Source: Flavobacteriales bacterium UBA5422
GTDB lineage: Bacteria > Bacteroidota > Bacteroidia > Flavobacteriales_D > Crocinitomicaceae
Direction of reading: 5' to 3'
DNA length: 19,864 nucleotides
Assembly: GCA_002409405.1 (NCBI GenBank)
Contig: DHNG01000020.1
Location: 164,571 to 184,434 of the forward strand
The notes beneath the pieces are model-generated. The model did no database searches, had not been told where the DNA came from, and saw only the letters and a program-made list of their open reading frames with translations. Made by a program: the position numbers and the translations under genes. Positions 1-6,804 of this stretch are shown in pieces (position 1 is the stretch's first letter; each line of letters begins with the position of its first letter).

Positions 1-685
1 TGAATAAGGATTCCAGCAAATCTCCATAGATGGCTGCAGGAACGATAAACAAGACAGATACGATCCAGAATAACTGTTGTTCCGGATCAAATAAAGTGCT
101 GAGAACAAATGCCATTAACAGGGTGAAAAGAATCCCCCCGATGGTTCCTTCCCAGGTTTTTTTTGGTGAAATGCGCTCGAATAATTTTGTTTTTCCAAAG
201 AATTTACCGCTTAGGAAGGCAAAGGTATCGTTGGTCCAGATCAGTATAAACATTCCGGCTAGTAACGGAAAAGAGTGTTTATCTGTAAAATGAATTGAAA
301 TGGCTAACAACAACGGCAGGCAGACGTATATAAAGCCAAATAGCGATATACCGATATTGATGAGTGGATGTTCTTTCTTTCGCCAAAGTTCTGTACTGCT
401 CCAGATAAATACCAGGCAGAAAATGACTTCATACGCCCAGGGAGCGTAACCGTATAGTTTCAGAATGTATAAACCGCTGATGAGTAATGAAAATACGGTG
501 TTTAGCTGCCAATTGATAGTAATGCTACCTGCATGTTGCACAAGTTTTCCGTATTCAACAATTCCCAATGTCATGAACAGAAAAAGAATGACGACGGTAT
601 AAACAGAATTCTCCAGAAACAATGGTACAAGTATCAGACTGATGAATACAGCTCCGGATAATGTCCTGACTAAAATATTGTTCAT
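1..685 (-). CDS. cdsA: Phosphatidate cytidylyltransferase (CDP-diacylglycerol synthase), 5' part only
   Basis: Makes CDP-diacylglycerol from CTP and phosphatidic acid, the precursor of all bacterial phospholipids, in the inner membrane. I translated the minus strand by hand. It starts MNNILVRTLSGAVF, runs through several hydrophobic membrane segments, and then carries the family's polar signature: WTNDTFAFLSGKFFGKTKLF, then ISPKKTWEGTIGG, then AAIYGDLLESLF. The reading frame is open to the window edge, so about 228 residues are seen and the last part is missing, including the C-terminal metal-binding KD..PGHGG..DR motif. The ATG at 685 is chosen because MNN(I/L)L.RT(L)(S/T)G is the usual N-terminus of bacteroidete CdsA. 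The frame stays open 48 codons further upstream to an ATG at 829, but that stretch does not resemble CdsA. The gene is divergent from the methyltransferase at 949. Family assignment is firm. Confidence 0.93.
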   Translation of the reverse strand, partial: MNNILVRTLSGAVFISLILVPLFLENSVYTVVILFLFMTLGIVEYGKLVQHAGSITINWQLNTVFSLLISGLYILKLYGYAPWAYEVIFCLVFIWSSTELWRKKEHPLINIGISLFGFIYVCLPLLLAISIHFTDKHSFPLLAGMFILIWTNDTFAFLSGKFFGKTKLFERISPKKTWEGTIGGILFTLLMAFVLSTLFDPEQQLFWIVSVLFIVPAAIYGDLLESLF

Positions 686-706
686 TGTTGTGAAGAAAAT
701 TTGCTG

Positions 707-714
707 TAAAGATA
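707..714 (-). promoter_or_regulatory. Possible -7 box of cdsA
   Basis: On the minus strand this reads TATCTTTA, one base from the bacteroidete -7 consensus TAnnTTTG, 21 bases before the chosen ATG at 685. No clear -33 TTG is seen. If real, it supports the start at 685 and excludes the longer frame to 829. Confidence 0.3.
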
Positions 715-831
715 ATTGCTTCTGTGATTTTAATGGTATAAAGTGGGAAGAATGTTGTAGTTGCTGCTTAAAGAACGATGGGAAAAGGTTGTGCTCCGTG
801 ATTCCTGGAAGTGATGCACATAATGTCATGT

Positions 832-855
832 AGCGATATCGCAATATTGCGATAT
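832..855. repeat. Nested palindrome, copy 1 of a 23-base repeat
   Basis: A perfect 20-base palindrome, ATATCGCAATATTGCGATAT, lies at 836-855. It overlaps a smaller palindrome, GCGATATCGC, at 833-842. Bases 832-854 are identical to 16668-16690, which lie inside a glycosyltransferase gene. This copy sits in the divergent cdsA/methyltransferase gap. It has no U-tract, so it is not an ordinary terminator. Its role is unknown: it could be a protein-binding site or a dispersed genomic repeat. Confidence 0.7.
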
Positions 856-912
856 GTCGATATGTGTATAAAGATGGAATTGACTGTTTGCAAAAGAGTC
901 CGTTGATTTGCT

Positions 913-920
913 TATATTTG
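913..920 (+). promoter_or_regulatory. Bacteroidete-type -7 box upstream of the methyltransferase
   Basis: TATATTTG fits the TAnnTTTG -7 consensus exactly. A TTTG at 887-890 could serve as the -33 element, although the 22-base spacing is longer than the usual 19 or so. The start codon lies 28 bases downstream. It probably drives the methyltransferase and peroxidase pair. Confidence 0.5.
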
Positions 921-948
921 CACAGCAAAATTTTGACGGAAATTTCCC

Positions 949-1716
949 ATGAAAAAACTCTATAAATTTTTACTGAATAAATTGCCGCGACCTTTATTGA
1001 TTCGCCTGAGTTATCCTTTTAAGAAACTAGCACCGCTGCTGTACAAAGGAAACAATGTCGAGTGTCCGGTTTGCGGGAAAAGTTATTCAAAATTCCTTTC
1101 ATATGGAGCAAACAACAGGGACAATGTTCTTTGCCCGGGAGATTTGACCTTGGAGCGACACCGTTTAATGTGGCTGTACTTGCGGGATTTTTCTGATTTC
1201 TTTACGGCAGACCGGTTAAAGGTACTGCACATTGCTCCCGAACAATGCTTTCACAAAAAATTTCAGCAACAAAAAAACCTGGATTACCTGACAGCTGACT
1301 TGGTATCTCCGATTGCTGATATGCACTTCGACCTGCATTCCATTCCCCTCGAAGATAACCGCTTTGATGTTGTGTTTTGCAACCACGTGATGGAACATGT
1401 GGATGATCCGATTCAATGCATGAAAGAACTGTATCGTGTAATGAAACCCGGAGGCTGGGCAATTATGCAGGTGCCACAGGATATTGAACGTGCGGATACA
1501 TTTGAAGATAAGAATATTACTTCTCCTGAGGACAGGGAAAAATATTATTGGCAGAAAGACCACTTGCGTTTGTTTGGATTGGATTACCCGAATTGGTTGG
1601 AAAAAGCGGGTTTCAGAACAGAAATATTTGATAAGGAAACGAAGATCGGAACAGCAAAAATTGAACGTTACCGGTTGATGAAAGGAGAAATACTCTACAT
1701 TTTTCATAAAGACTAA
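949..1716 (+). CDS. SAM-dependent methyltransferase with N-terminal zinc-knuckle
   Basis: A class I methyltransferase of 255 residues; the substrate is unknown. Residues 39-62 hold CPVCGK and a further Cys62 (LCPGD), a likely zinc-binding knuckle with the basic N-terminal region before it. The Rossmann core begins at VLHIAPEQCF (about 92-101), a motif I that lacks the usual glycines. The acidic post-I residue is in YLTADL (Asp117), followed by FDVVFCNHVMEHVDDP and LYRVMKPGGW, the classic motifs of Methyltransf_11-type enzymes. No signal peptide is seen, so it is cytoplasmic. The stop is 12 bases before the peroxidase start, so the two are probably co-transcribed, though no functional link is obvious. 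The family call is solid; the target is not predictable. Confidence 0.85.
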   Translation: MKKLYKFLLNKLPRPLLIRLSYPFKKLAPLLYKGNNVECPVCGKSYSKFLSYGANNRDNVLCPGDLTLERHRLMWLYLRDFSDFFTADRLKVLHIAPEQCFHKKFQQQKNLDYLTADLVSPIADMHFDLHSIPLEDNRFDVVFCNHVMEHVDDPIQCMKELYRVMKPGGWAIMQVPQDIERADTFEDKNITSPEDREKYYWQKDHLRLFGLDYPNWLEKAGFRTEIFDKETKIGTAKIERYRLMKGEILYIFHKD

Positions 1717-1728
1717 CCTTTGATTGAA

Positions 1729-2679
1729 ATGAAAAGCAGTTGTTTGTTCATACCGTTTTTTGGAATCTTACTGATAATTGTTTTTTCGTGCTCTGACCAG
1801 CCGGAAGTTGTTGTTGAAGAGAAAGTCGATAGAGTAGAGGCAGAACGCTTATTGGGACAATTGTTGTTTCACGAACGCAGGTTGTCAAAAGACAATACCG
1901 TTTCATGTGCTGCTTGTCACATTGCTGAACTGGCATTTACAGACGGAGTTCCCAAATCTGCGGGAATTGAAGGCAGGACTGCTTTTCGGAATTCACCTAC
2001 GCTTTTCAACATGAAGGATCAATCCCTGTTTATGTTCGATGGTGTGATTGAAACATTGGAAATCCAGGCACTAAGCCCGATTCAGGATCACAACGAGATG
2101 GGGAGCTCTATTGCGGAGATCTTGGGTAAACTGAAAGAAGACAAAGTGTATAAAAAACAGGTACACAAAGCATATGGACGTGATCTGGATGCGCAAGCAA
2201 TCACACAAAGTCTGGCGGCATTTCAACGTACATTAACTTCTACCGACTCACGGTATGATCTGTATCAAAAAAATCCCAAACAGTATCCGTTGAATGAAGA
2301 AGAACTGGCCGGAAAGAAATTGTTTATGGAAACATTCAATTGCATTTCCTGTCACGCGGAACCACATTTTACTAATGGGAAACCGGAGAGCAATGGCATT
2401 CAGCTCACAACAGAAGATTGGGGAAGATACCGCGCTACGGGGAAAGCGGAAGACAAAGGAAAATTTAAAGTTCCGTCACTTCGCAATATCGCGATCACAC
2501 ATCCATATATGCACGACGGAAGATTTACTACATTAGAGGAAGTACTTCGATTCTACGCCGGGAAAAAAGAAGCACATGGATCGGAAGTGGTGCGCGGGTA
2601 TAAAATAACGACAGGGGAACAACGACAACTCATTGCGTTTTTAAATACGTTGACAGACACATCTTTTCTTACAAAATAA
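1729..2679 (+). CDS. Di-heme cytochrome c peroxidase (CCP/MauG family) lipoprotein
   Basis: Periplasmic enzyme that reduces H2O2 with electrons from c-type cytochromes. The 316-residue product starts with a lipoprotein signal (hydrophobic MKSSCLFIPFFGILLIIVFS, then Cys21), so it is probably anchored in a membrane facing the periplasm. Two heme c sites are visible: CAACH at 60-64 and CISCH at 205-209. HPYMHDGRF (Met261) looks like the axial methionine region of the C-terminal heme, and VPSLRN just before it is a family hallmark. An in-frame TTG nine bases upstream (1720) is also open, but the ATG at 1729 gives a proper signal peptide. It follows the methyltransferase closely and converges on the antiporter gene. 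MauG-type oxidation of another protein is a possible alternative role. Confidence 0.9.
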   Translation: MKSSCLFIPFFGILLIIVFSCSDQPEVVVEEKVDRVEAERLLGQLLFHERRLSKDNTVSCAACHIAELAFTDGVPKSAGIEGRTAFRNSPTLFNMKDQSLFMFDGVIETLEIQALSPIQDHNEMGSSIAEILGKLKEDKVYKKQVHKAYGRDLDAQAITQSLAAFQRTLTSTDSRYDLYQKNPKQYPLNEEELAGKKLFMETFNCISCHAEPHFTNGKPESNGIQLTTEDWGRYRATGKAEDKGKFKVPSLRNIAITHPYMHDGRFTTLEEVLRFYAGKKEAHGSEVVRGYKITTGEQRQLIAFLNTLTDTSFLTK

Positions 2680-2712
2680 AGCCGGGTAAAAGAAAAATGA
2701 GCGAATTTACTG

Positions 2713-2730
2713 GTTGATCACCCGATCAAC
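2713..2730. terminator. Short hairpin at a convergent gene junction
   Basis: GTTGATC-ACCC-GATCAAC forms a 7-bp stem with a 4-base loop. It overlaps the last codon and stop of the antiporter gene and lies 33 bases after the peroxidase stop. There is no real U-tract on either strand, so it is a weak terminator candidate. Confidence 0.3.
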
Positions 2731-4958
2731 TTACTGATTTTACCTGTATCCCCTACAATCCAGACAATATCGCCGGATTCAATGACCCAGTCAGATTCAG
2801 GATTGAGGTGACGAACCTTGTCTCGCTCGATTCCAACAACGAGTCCTTTCACTTTGATTTTTATACCTGAATTGCGAATAGATTTCCCGATAAACGGAGA
2901 ATCATCCGTGATGGTAATTGCCTGAAGTGAAACGTTGGGATCGTCAATAACAAAATCGATGTGTCCTTTAGGGGCCACCAATCCTTGTATATTGGCCAAT
3001 TGTTCATCTGTTCCGATCACACTGATTTCATCGTATGGATAAATGTGTTCTTCTGCATTCGGGATCCGGATGTTGTGATTCCCGCGATGGATGCATGCGA
3101 TATTAACTCCGGATTGTTCCCGCCATTGTAGATCTTTTAATTTTTTTCCGATTACCGGAGAATTAGCAGGTATCTGAATGGTTGCAATGTGGGCATCCCA
3201 CGGAGCAAGTTCAGGAGCGGGACGATTGTCATTTTGTTGTTGAGCCGCTGCTTCAATTTCCCGTGCGTTCAGGTTGGTTTTAAAGCGATCTTCAATTACC
3301 CGGTAGAACCGTTGAATTTTCTTTCTGAACACAATCAGGAATGCAAAAATGATTACTGTAGCCGTCGCTGCAACAACGTCTGAGAAGAAGATACGCAGCA
3401 TGAAGATGACAAAAAATACAGCCAATCCCATTTTAACGAGGCTGACGAGATAAACCAATCCTTTGTACCGGTCTTGTAATAATAACCTGTTTCTTAATTC
3501 AGAATGGTGATTTCTGGCTACCAATGCCCATAAGAAAGGAGCCATTGCTGATAAGGTAATGAATGCGGTAGTAATGTTAGAGAGTTTAAATTCAAACCGC
3601 TCAGAAATAAAAGGTCGCAGGTAGCGGGAAGATGCAATGATGATACTGATCAGAATCACAGAATAAATCACAGAATTTGTCAGGGATACCTTGATGAGCT
3701 TCTGCCAGTCTTTTGTTGCTGAAGCGGATTGCGCATTGAGTGTATACTTGTTTAAACGATCTCTGAGTTTCTTAGGCATTTTCCGGTCTACCCATTCGTA
3801 TATGGGAACGGAAGCTTTGATCATATAAGGAGTTGTCAGGGTTGTAATAGCAGAAACAGCAACAGCAATCGGGTAGAGGAACTCACTGATAACCCCTAAT
3901 GAAAGTCCGAGTGTGGCAATGATGAATGAAAATTCACCGATTTGTGCCATACTCATTCCCGTTTGAATCGATGTTTTTAATGGTTGACCGGATAGAAACG
4001 CACCGGTTGACGTGAAAAACCCTTTGACAAAAATAGTAACGAATGTAAGAATGACGATCGGAACGATGTATTCCAGCATCATAGATGGATTGATCAACAT
4101 TCCTACGGAAACGAAAAAGATAGTACCGAACAGGTCTTTTAATGGTTTTACCAGGTGTTCAATTTTTTCTCCCTGCTTGGTTTCTGCTAATATTGACCCC
4201 ATGATGAAAGCTCCGAGTTCTTTTGAAAATCCAACTTCAACAGCCAGAACAACCATCAATAAACACAATGCCAATGACACGATCAACAGTGTTTCATCGT
4301 TCATCAGTTTTTTTGTTCGCTTCAGCATTGTCGGGATGAAGAAAATCCCCGCAATGAACCACAACACCAGGAAGAAGAGTAATTTCAGGATGGCCTGGAA
4401 AATGTCTGCGTTCTGTGCTTCACCGGAACTGGTGGCAATGGTTGATAACAAGACCATCATGATAATGGCGATCAAATCTTCTACAATCAGTGTTCCGAAT
4501 ACAACTCCTACAAATTTCTCTGTTTTTAACCCCAGCTCATCAAATGCGCGAATGATAATTGTTGTGGAGGACATGGCCAGCATACCTCCCAGAAACAAGC
4601 TGTCCATGGTTTTCCATCCCAAAATGGATCCGATGACAAAACCAAAAAATCCGACTCCGATGATTTCCACCAGAGCGGTAATGGATGCGGCCCCTCCGAC
4701 TTTTCCTAATTTTTTAAAGCTAAACTCTAATCCCAGACTGAATAATAAAAAGATCACCCCGATCTCAGACCAGATATTGATATTACTGGTTTCTCTTACT
4801 GTGGGTAATAAATCAAAATGGGGGCTGATTAAAAATCCGGCCAGAATATAACCTAAAACTAAAGGTTGTTTTAATTTCTTGAAAATAAGCGTTACCACTC
4901 CTCCTGCGGAGAGAATCAGCGCCAGGTCAACAATCAAGTTTGGTAAATGATGTCCCAT
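2718..4958 (-). CDS. CPA2-family monovalent cation/proton antiporter with two RCK_C domains
   Basis: Inner-membrane K+(Na+)/H+ exchanger or efflux protein. The 746-residue product begins MGHHLPNLIVDLALILSAGG and has a Na+/H+-exchanger core of about 12 hydrophobic segments (roughly residues 1-400) with typical CPA2 stretches (LKQPLVLGYILAGFLISPH; IGVIFLLFSLGLEFSFKKL; GAFIMGSILAETKQGEKIE). A further block of about four hydrophobic segments follows (roughly 415-545). Two tandem RCK_C/TrkA-C regulatory domains end the protein (about 585-665 and 675-746; note SPVIGKKLKDL and SPFIGKSIRNSG). Unlike KefB/KefC it has no Rossmann TrkA-N domain between membrane and tail. The ATG at 4958 is preferred over an in-frame TTG at 4976 because a -7 box overlaps that TTG. 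Ligand and ion cannot be told from sequence. Confidence 0.88.
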   Translation of the reverse strand: MGHHLPNLIVDLALILSAGGVVTLIFKKLKQPLVLGYILAGFLISPHFDLLPTVRETSNINIWSEIGVIFLLFSLGLEFSFKKLGKVGGAASITALVEIIGVGFFGFVIGSILGWKTMDSLFLGGMLAMSSTTIIIRAFDELGLKTEKFVGVVFGTLIVEDLIAIIMMVLLSTIATSSGEAQNADIFQAILKLLFFLVLWFIAGIFFIPTMLKRTKKLMNDETLLIVSLALCLLMVVLAVEVGFSKELGAFIMGSILAETKQGEKIEHLVKPLKDLFGTIFFVSVGMLINPSMMLEYIVPIVILTFVTIFVKGFFTSTGAFLSGQPLKTSIQTGMSMAQIGEFSFIIATLGLSLGVISEFLYPIAVAVSAITTLTTPYMIKASVPIYEWVDRKMPKKLRDRLNKYTLNAQSASATKDWQKLIKVSLTNSVIYSVILISIIIASSRYLRPFISERFEFKLSNITTAFITLSAMAPFLWALVARNHHSELRNRLLLQDRYKGLVYLVSLVKMGLAVFFVIFMLRIFFSDVVAATATVIIFAFLIVFRKKIQRFYRVIEDRFKTNLNAREIEAAAQQQNDNRPAPELAPWDAHIATIQIPANSPVIGKKLKDLQWREQSGVNIACIHRGNHNIRIPNAEEHIYPYDEISVIGTDEQLANIQGLVAPKGHIDFVIDDPNVSLQAITITDDSPFIGKSIRNSGIKIKVKGLVVGIERDKVRHLNPESDWVIESGDIVWIVGDTGKISKLIG

Positions 4959-4973
4959 AGTTCGATCTTGTTG

Positions 4974-4981
4974 CAAAAATA
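4974..4981 (-). promoter_or_regulatory. -7 box of the CPA2 antiporter gene
   Basis: Minus strand TATTTTTG fits TAnnTTTG exactly, 15 bases before the ATG at 4958, implying a very short leader. No -33 TTG is seen at the expected distance. It lies downstream of the hairpin at 5037-5068, so the antiporter need not depend on read-through of that terminator. Confidence 0.45.
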
Positions 4982-5036
4982 GTGAAAATAACTGAAAAAT
5001 GGTCCGGCTAATTCAAAAACAGTACAGATATAAATT

Positions 5037-5068
5037 GAAAAAGGGAGAACAAATGCTCTCCCTTTTTC
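5037..5068 (-). terminator. Hairpin of module A
   Basis: A perfect 12-bp stem (5037-5048 with 5057-5068, GAAAAAGGGAGA against TCTCCCTTTTTC) with an 8-base loop. Five U residues end the stem on the minus strand, typical of rho-independent termination. The + strand reading also ends in five Ts, but no + gene lies upstream. Confidence 0.6.
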
Positions 5069-5185
5069 ATTAACCTAAACTACTACTACTACTTATGAAA
5101 ACTAACTCTTACTACTACTATTTAATCCTACTCAAAATCTGTGCCAATTTGTTCACTCGTTTCTTTCGGTTTTGTGATTGATTCA
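5037..5185 (-). ncRNA. Candidate small RNA or leader, module A
   Basis: Read on the minus strand: a TACATTTG box (5191-5198), a predicted start near 5185, about 110 bases of leader, then a strong hairpin ending at 5037. Bases 5071-5110 hold the core shared with module B: AGAGTTAGTTTTCAT, then AGTAGTAG repeats, then TTTAGGTTA. Module A has two extra three-base (TAC on +) units compared with B. No -33 TTG is found at the exact expected place. The module lies between divergent genes, where no gene ends, so the terminator implies its own transcript. Alternatives: an attenuator for the antiporter gene downstream, or a + strand element with the ATGAAAACTAAC core as a relic gene start. Confidence 0.42.
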
Positions 5186-5186
5186 C
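5118..5186 (-). other. Possible 22-codon basic leader peptide in module A
   Basis: A GTG start at 5186, next to the predicted transcription start, opens a frame reading VNQSQNRKKRVNKLAQILSRIK (first residue Met if used). Seven of 22 residues are Lys or Arg. The stop codon is the first of four consecutive in-frame stops (TAG TAG TAG TAA). No ribosome binding site is visible and module B has no equivalent, so this may be chance. Confidence 0.15.
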
Positions 5187-5349
5187 ATTACAAATGTATA
5201 ACTTTTTTCTATGCGTGCATATTAATTAACATTCTTTAAGAAGTGTTTAACAAATTATTAGCAACTCTTCTTATCTTAAAACGAAAAATAGACAGAAATA
5301 TTGTGTTTAACGGGAAATAATTGATTTTTTCTATAATCAGAATTGCTAT

Positions 5350-5424
5350 AAATACAAAAGAGAGAATCAAAGTGGACTCTCTCTTTTGTATAACCTAAAC
5401 TACTACTTATGAAAACTAACTCTT
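5350..5424 (-). ncRNA. Candidate small RNA or leader, module B
   Basis: Minus strand: a TATCTTTG box (5429-5436), a predicted start near 5424, about 34 bases of shared core (5391-5424), then a long hairpin. The core is identical to module A except for two fewer three-base units, so the two are recent duplicates or are held by selection. The predicted RNA is about 75 bases, almost all core plus terminator, which defines the minimal unit. The next minus-strand element downstream is module A, not a gene, which argues against a simple attenuator. No -33 TTG is seen. Confidence 0.42.
5353..5390 (-). terminator. Hairpin of module B
   Basis: A 13-bp perfect stem (TACAAAAGAGAGA at 5353-5365 with its complement at 5378-5390), extended by two pairs across one mismatch, with a 6-base loop. 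On the minus strand the closing arm contains UUUU and is followed by AUUUAU. It is a weaker U-tract than in modules A and C. Confidence 0.5.
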
Positions 5425-5689
5425 GGTACAAAGATATAGCGTTTTTGCGTATAGGGCAGATTTTTTTTCTTAAAAAAACGTTAATTTTAGATGGATCCGG
5501 TAATAAAACCGATAAACAGGTTTTTTGAATAGGTTGATAATACCTTCTTTTTATCTGCAAATGTGTTTTCATCTGATTTGCGGGGCTTCTGTCAGAAGAA
5601 GTTGAATCTGGTTGCGTGAGAAACAAAAATCAATAGAAATGACGGATAGTTTTAATGATCCGGACCACTCAAAACAGTCATTATTTTAT

Positions 5690-5697
5690 TACTTTTG
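5690..5697 (+). promoter_or_regulatory. -7 box upstream of the GT4 glycosyltransferase
   Basis: TACTTTTG fits TAnnTTTG exactly and lies 22 bases before the ATG at 5720. No TTG is found at -33. Confidence 0.4.
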
Positions 5698-5719
5698 ACA
5701 GCAGGATGACAACACAACA

Positions 5720-6799
5720 ATGAGTCGAAACAACAAGAAAATTTACATTCTTTCTCCTTATCCACACGGAACGGCTCCTTCTCAGCGTTTTCGTTATGAA
5801 CAATACATTGATGCCTTAAAACAGGAAAATTTTTCAATCGAAGAGTATTCATTCATCAGTCGCAAAGGATGGGAATTACTCTATAAAAAAGGACAGTTTC
5901 ATAAAAAAGCACTGACAATGCTGGGTGGATGCTGGAGAAGATTTTTGCTGTTGTTTAAATTGAAGCGAGCTGCTGTTGTGTTTGTACACCGTGAAATGGC
6001 TCAATTCGGTCCACCTGTATTTGAATGGATTACCGCTAAACTATTGCGCGTTCAATATATCTATGATTTCGATGATGCGATTTGGCTTCCGAATTATTCG
6101 GACTCAAATGCCAATGTGCATTGGATTAAGTGTTATTGGAAAGTTCCTTATTGTATTCGTTGGGCTTCTAAAGTGACCGTTGGTAATGATTACCTGGCAG
6201 CATATGCAGCAAAATACAATAAAAATGTGGTAGTGATTCCTACAACCATTGACATGGACAATCACCACAATAAAACAACCGATTTTCAAAAAGAAAAAAT
6301 AACAATTGGGTGGACAGGAACACATTCAACGATTGGTTATATCACTGATATTGTTCCAGCATTACAACGCCTTGAAAAAGAATTTGATTTTGATTTTGTC
6401 GTCATTTCCAATAAAAAACCTGAGTTGGAGTTGAGGTCGCTGGTCTACAAAGCGTGGAATAAAGCAACAGAAATTGAAGATTTGGCTGAATTTTCAATAG
6501 GGGTAATGCCACTTCGTGAAGATCAATGGTCGAACGGAAAATGTGGATTCAAAGCATTGCAATATATGTCATTGGGGATCCCATGTGTTATTGCTCCTGT
6601 TGGTGTAAACACGGAAATTGTTCAGGACGGTGAAAACGGATTTTTAGCCACAACAACCGATGAGGTCTATACTGCTTTGAAAGCATTGATGATCGACAGT
6701 GAACTGCGAAAGAAAATCGGATTAAAAGGACAAGAGACAGTGAGAAATCGTTATTCTACAACTGCTAATCTCCACAGGTACATCACGGTTTTTAATTGA
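5720..6799 (+). CDS. GT4-type glycosyltransferase
   Basis: Probably transfers a sugar from a nucleotide donor to a surface polysaccharide, lipid or protein acceptor on the cytoplasmic side. The 359-residue product has the two-Rossmann layout of GT-B enzymes: an N-terminal KIYILSPYPHGTAPSQRFRYEQY loop, VVFVHREM and YDFDDAIWLPN in the acceptor half, then ITIGWTGTHSTIGY at the start of the donor half (about residue 190). GKCGFKALQYMSLGIPCVIAPVGVNTEIVQDGENG corresponds to the donor-binding E-x7-E segment; the first Glu is not in its usual place, and this GKCGFKALQYM variant recurs in bacteroidete relatives. No signal peptide is present. It stands alone, tail to tail with the TraB-family gene (5 bases apart). 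Donor and acceptor cannot be predicted. Confidence 0.88.
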   Translation: MSRNNKKIYILSPYPHGTAPSQRFRYEQYIDALKQENFSIEEYSFISRKGWELLYKKGQFHKKALTMLGGCWRRFLLLFKLKRAAVVFVHREMAQFGPPVFEWITAKLLRVQYIYDFDDAIWLPNYSDSNANVHWIKCYWKVPYCIRWASKVTVGNDYLAAYAAKYNKNVVVIPTTIDMDNHHNKTTDFQKEKITIGWTGTHSTIGYITDIVPALQRLEKEFDFDFVVISNKKPELELRSLVYKAWNKATEIEDLAEFSIGVMPLREDQWSNGKCGFKALQYMSLGIPCVIAPVGVNTEIVQDGENGFLATTTDEVYTALKALMIDSELRKKIGLKGQETVRNRYSTTANLHRYITVFN

Positions 6800-6804
6800 A
6801 TCAA

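Larger units (their letters stand above)
4959..5719. other. 761-base gene-free divergent region
   Basis: Lies between the antiporter (-) and a glycosyltransferase (+). It holds two related hairpin modules (5037-5198 and 5350-5436), a candidate antiporter promoter at its left end and a candidate glycosyltransferase promoter at its right end. The interval 5199-5349 is AT-rich with no convincing structure, and I see nothing clear in 5437-5680. A 116-codon minus-strand frame (5276-5626) crosses the second module and looks non-coding. Confidence 0.6.

Noticed and set aside
30..293. 87-codon + strand frame at the window start
   Set aside because: Antisense to cdsA, whose minus-strand translation matches the family signature.
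1216..1707. 163-codon minus-strand frame
   Set aside because: Antisense to the methyltransferase gene; the translation shows no domain.
4012..4851. 279-codon open frame on the + strand
   Set aside because: It lies wholly antisense to the strongly supported CPA2 antiporter gene, and its translation is a low-complexity mirror (many Ile, Asn, Thr, Met) with no domain.
5276..5626. 116-codon minus-strand open frame
   Set aside because: It runs through the module B hairpin and its core, its translation has no recognisable pattern, and no promoter or ribosome binding site fits it.
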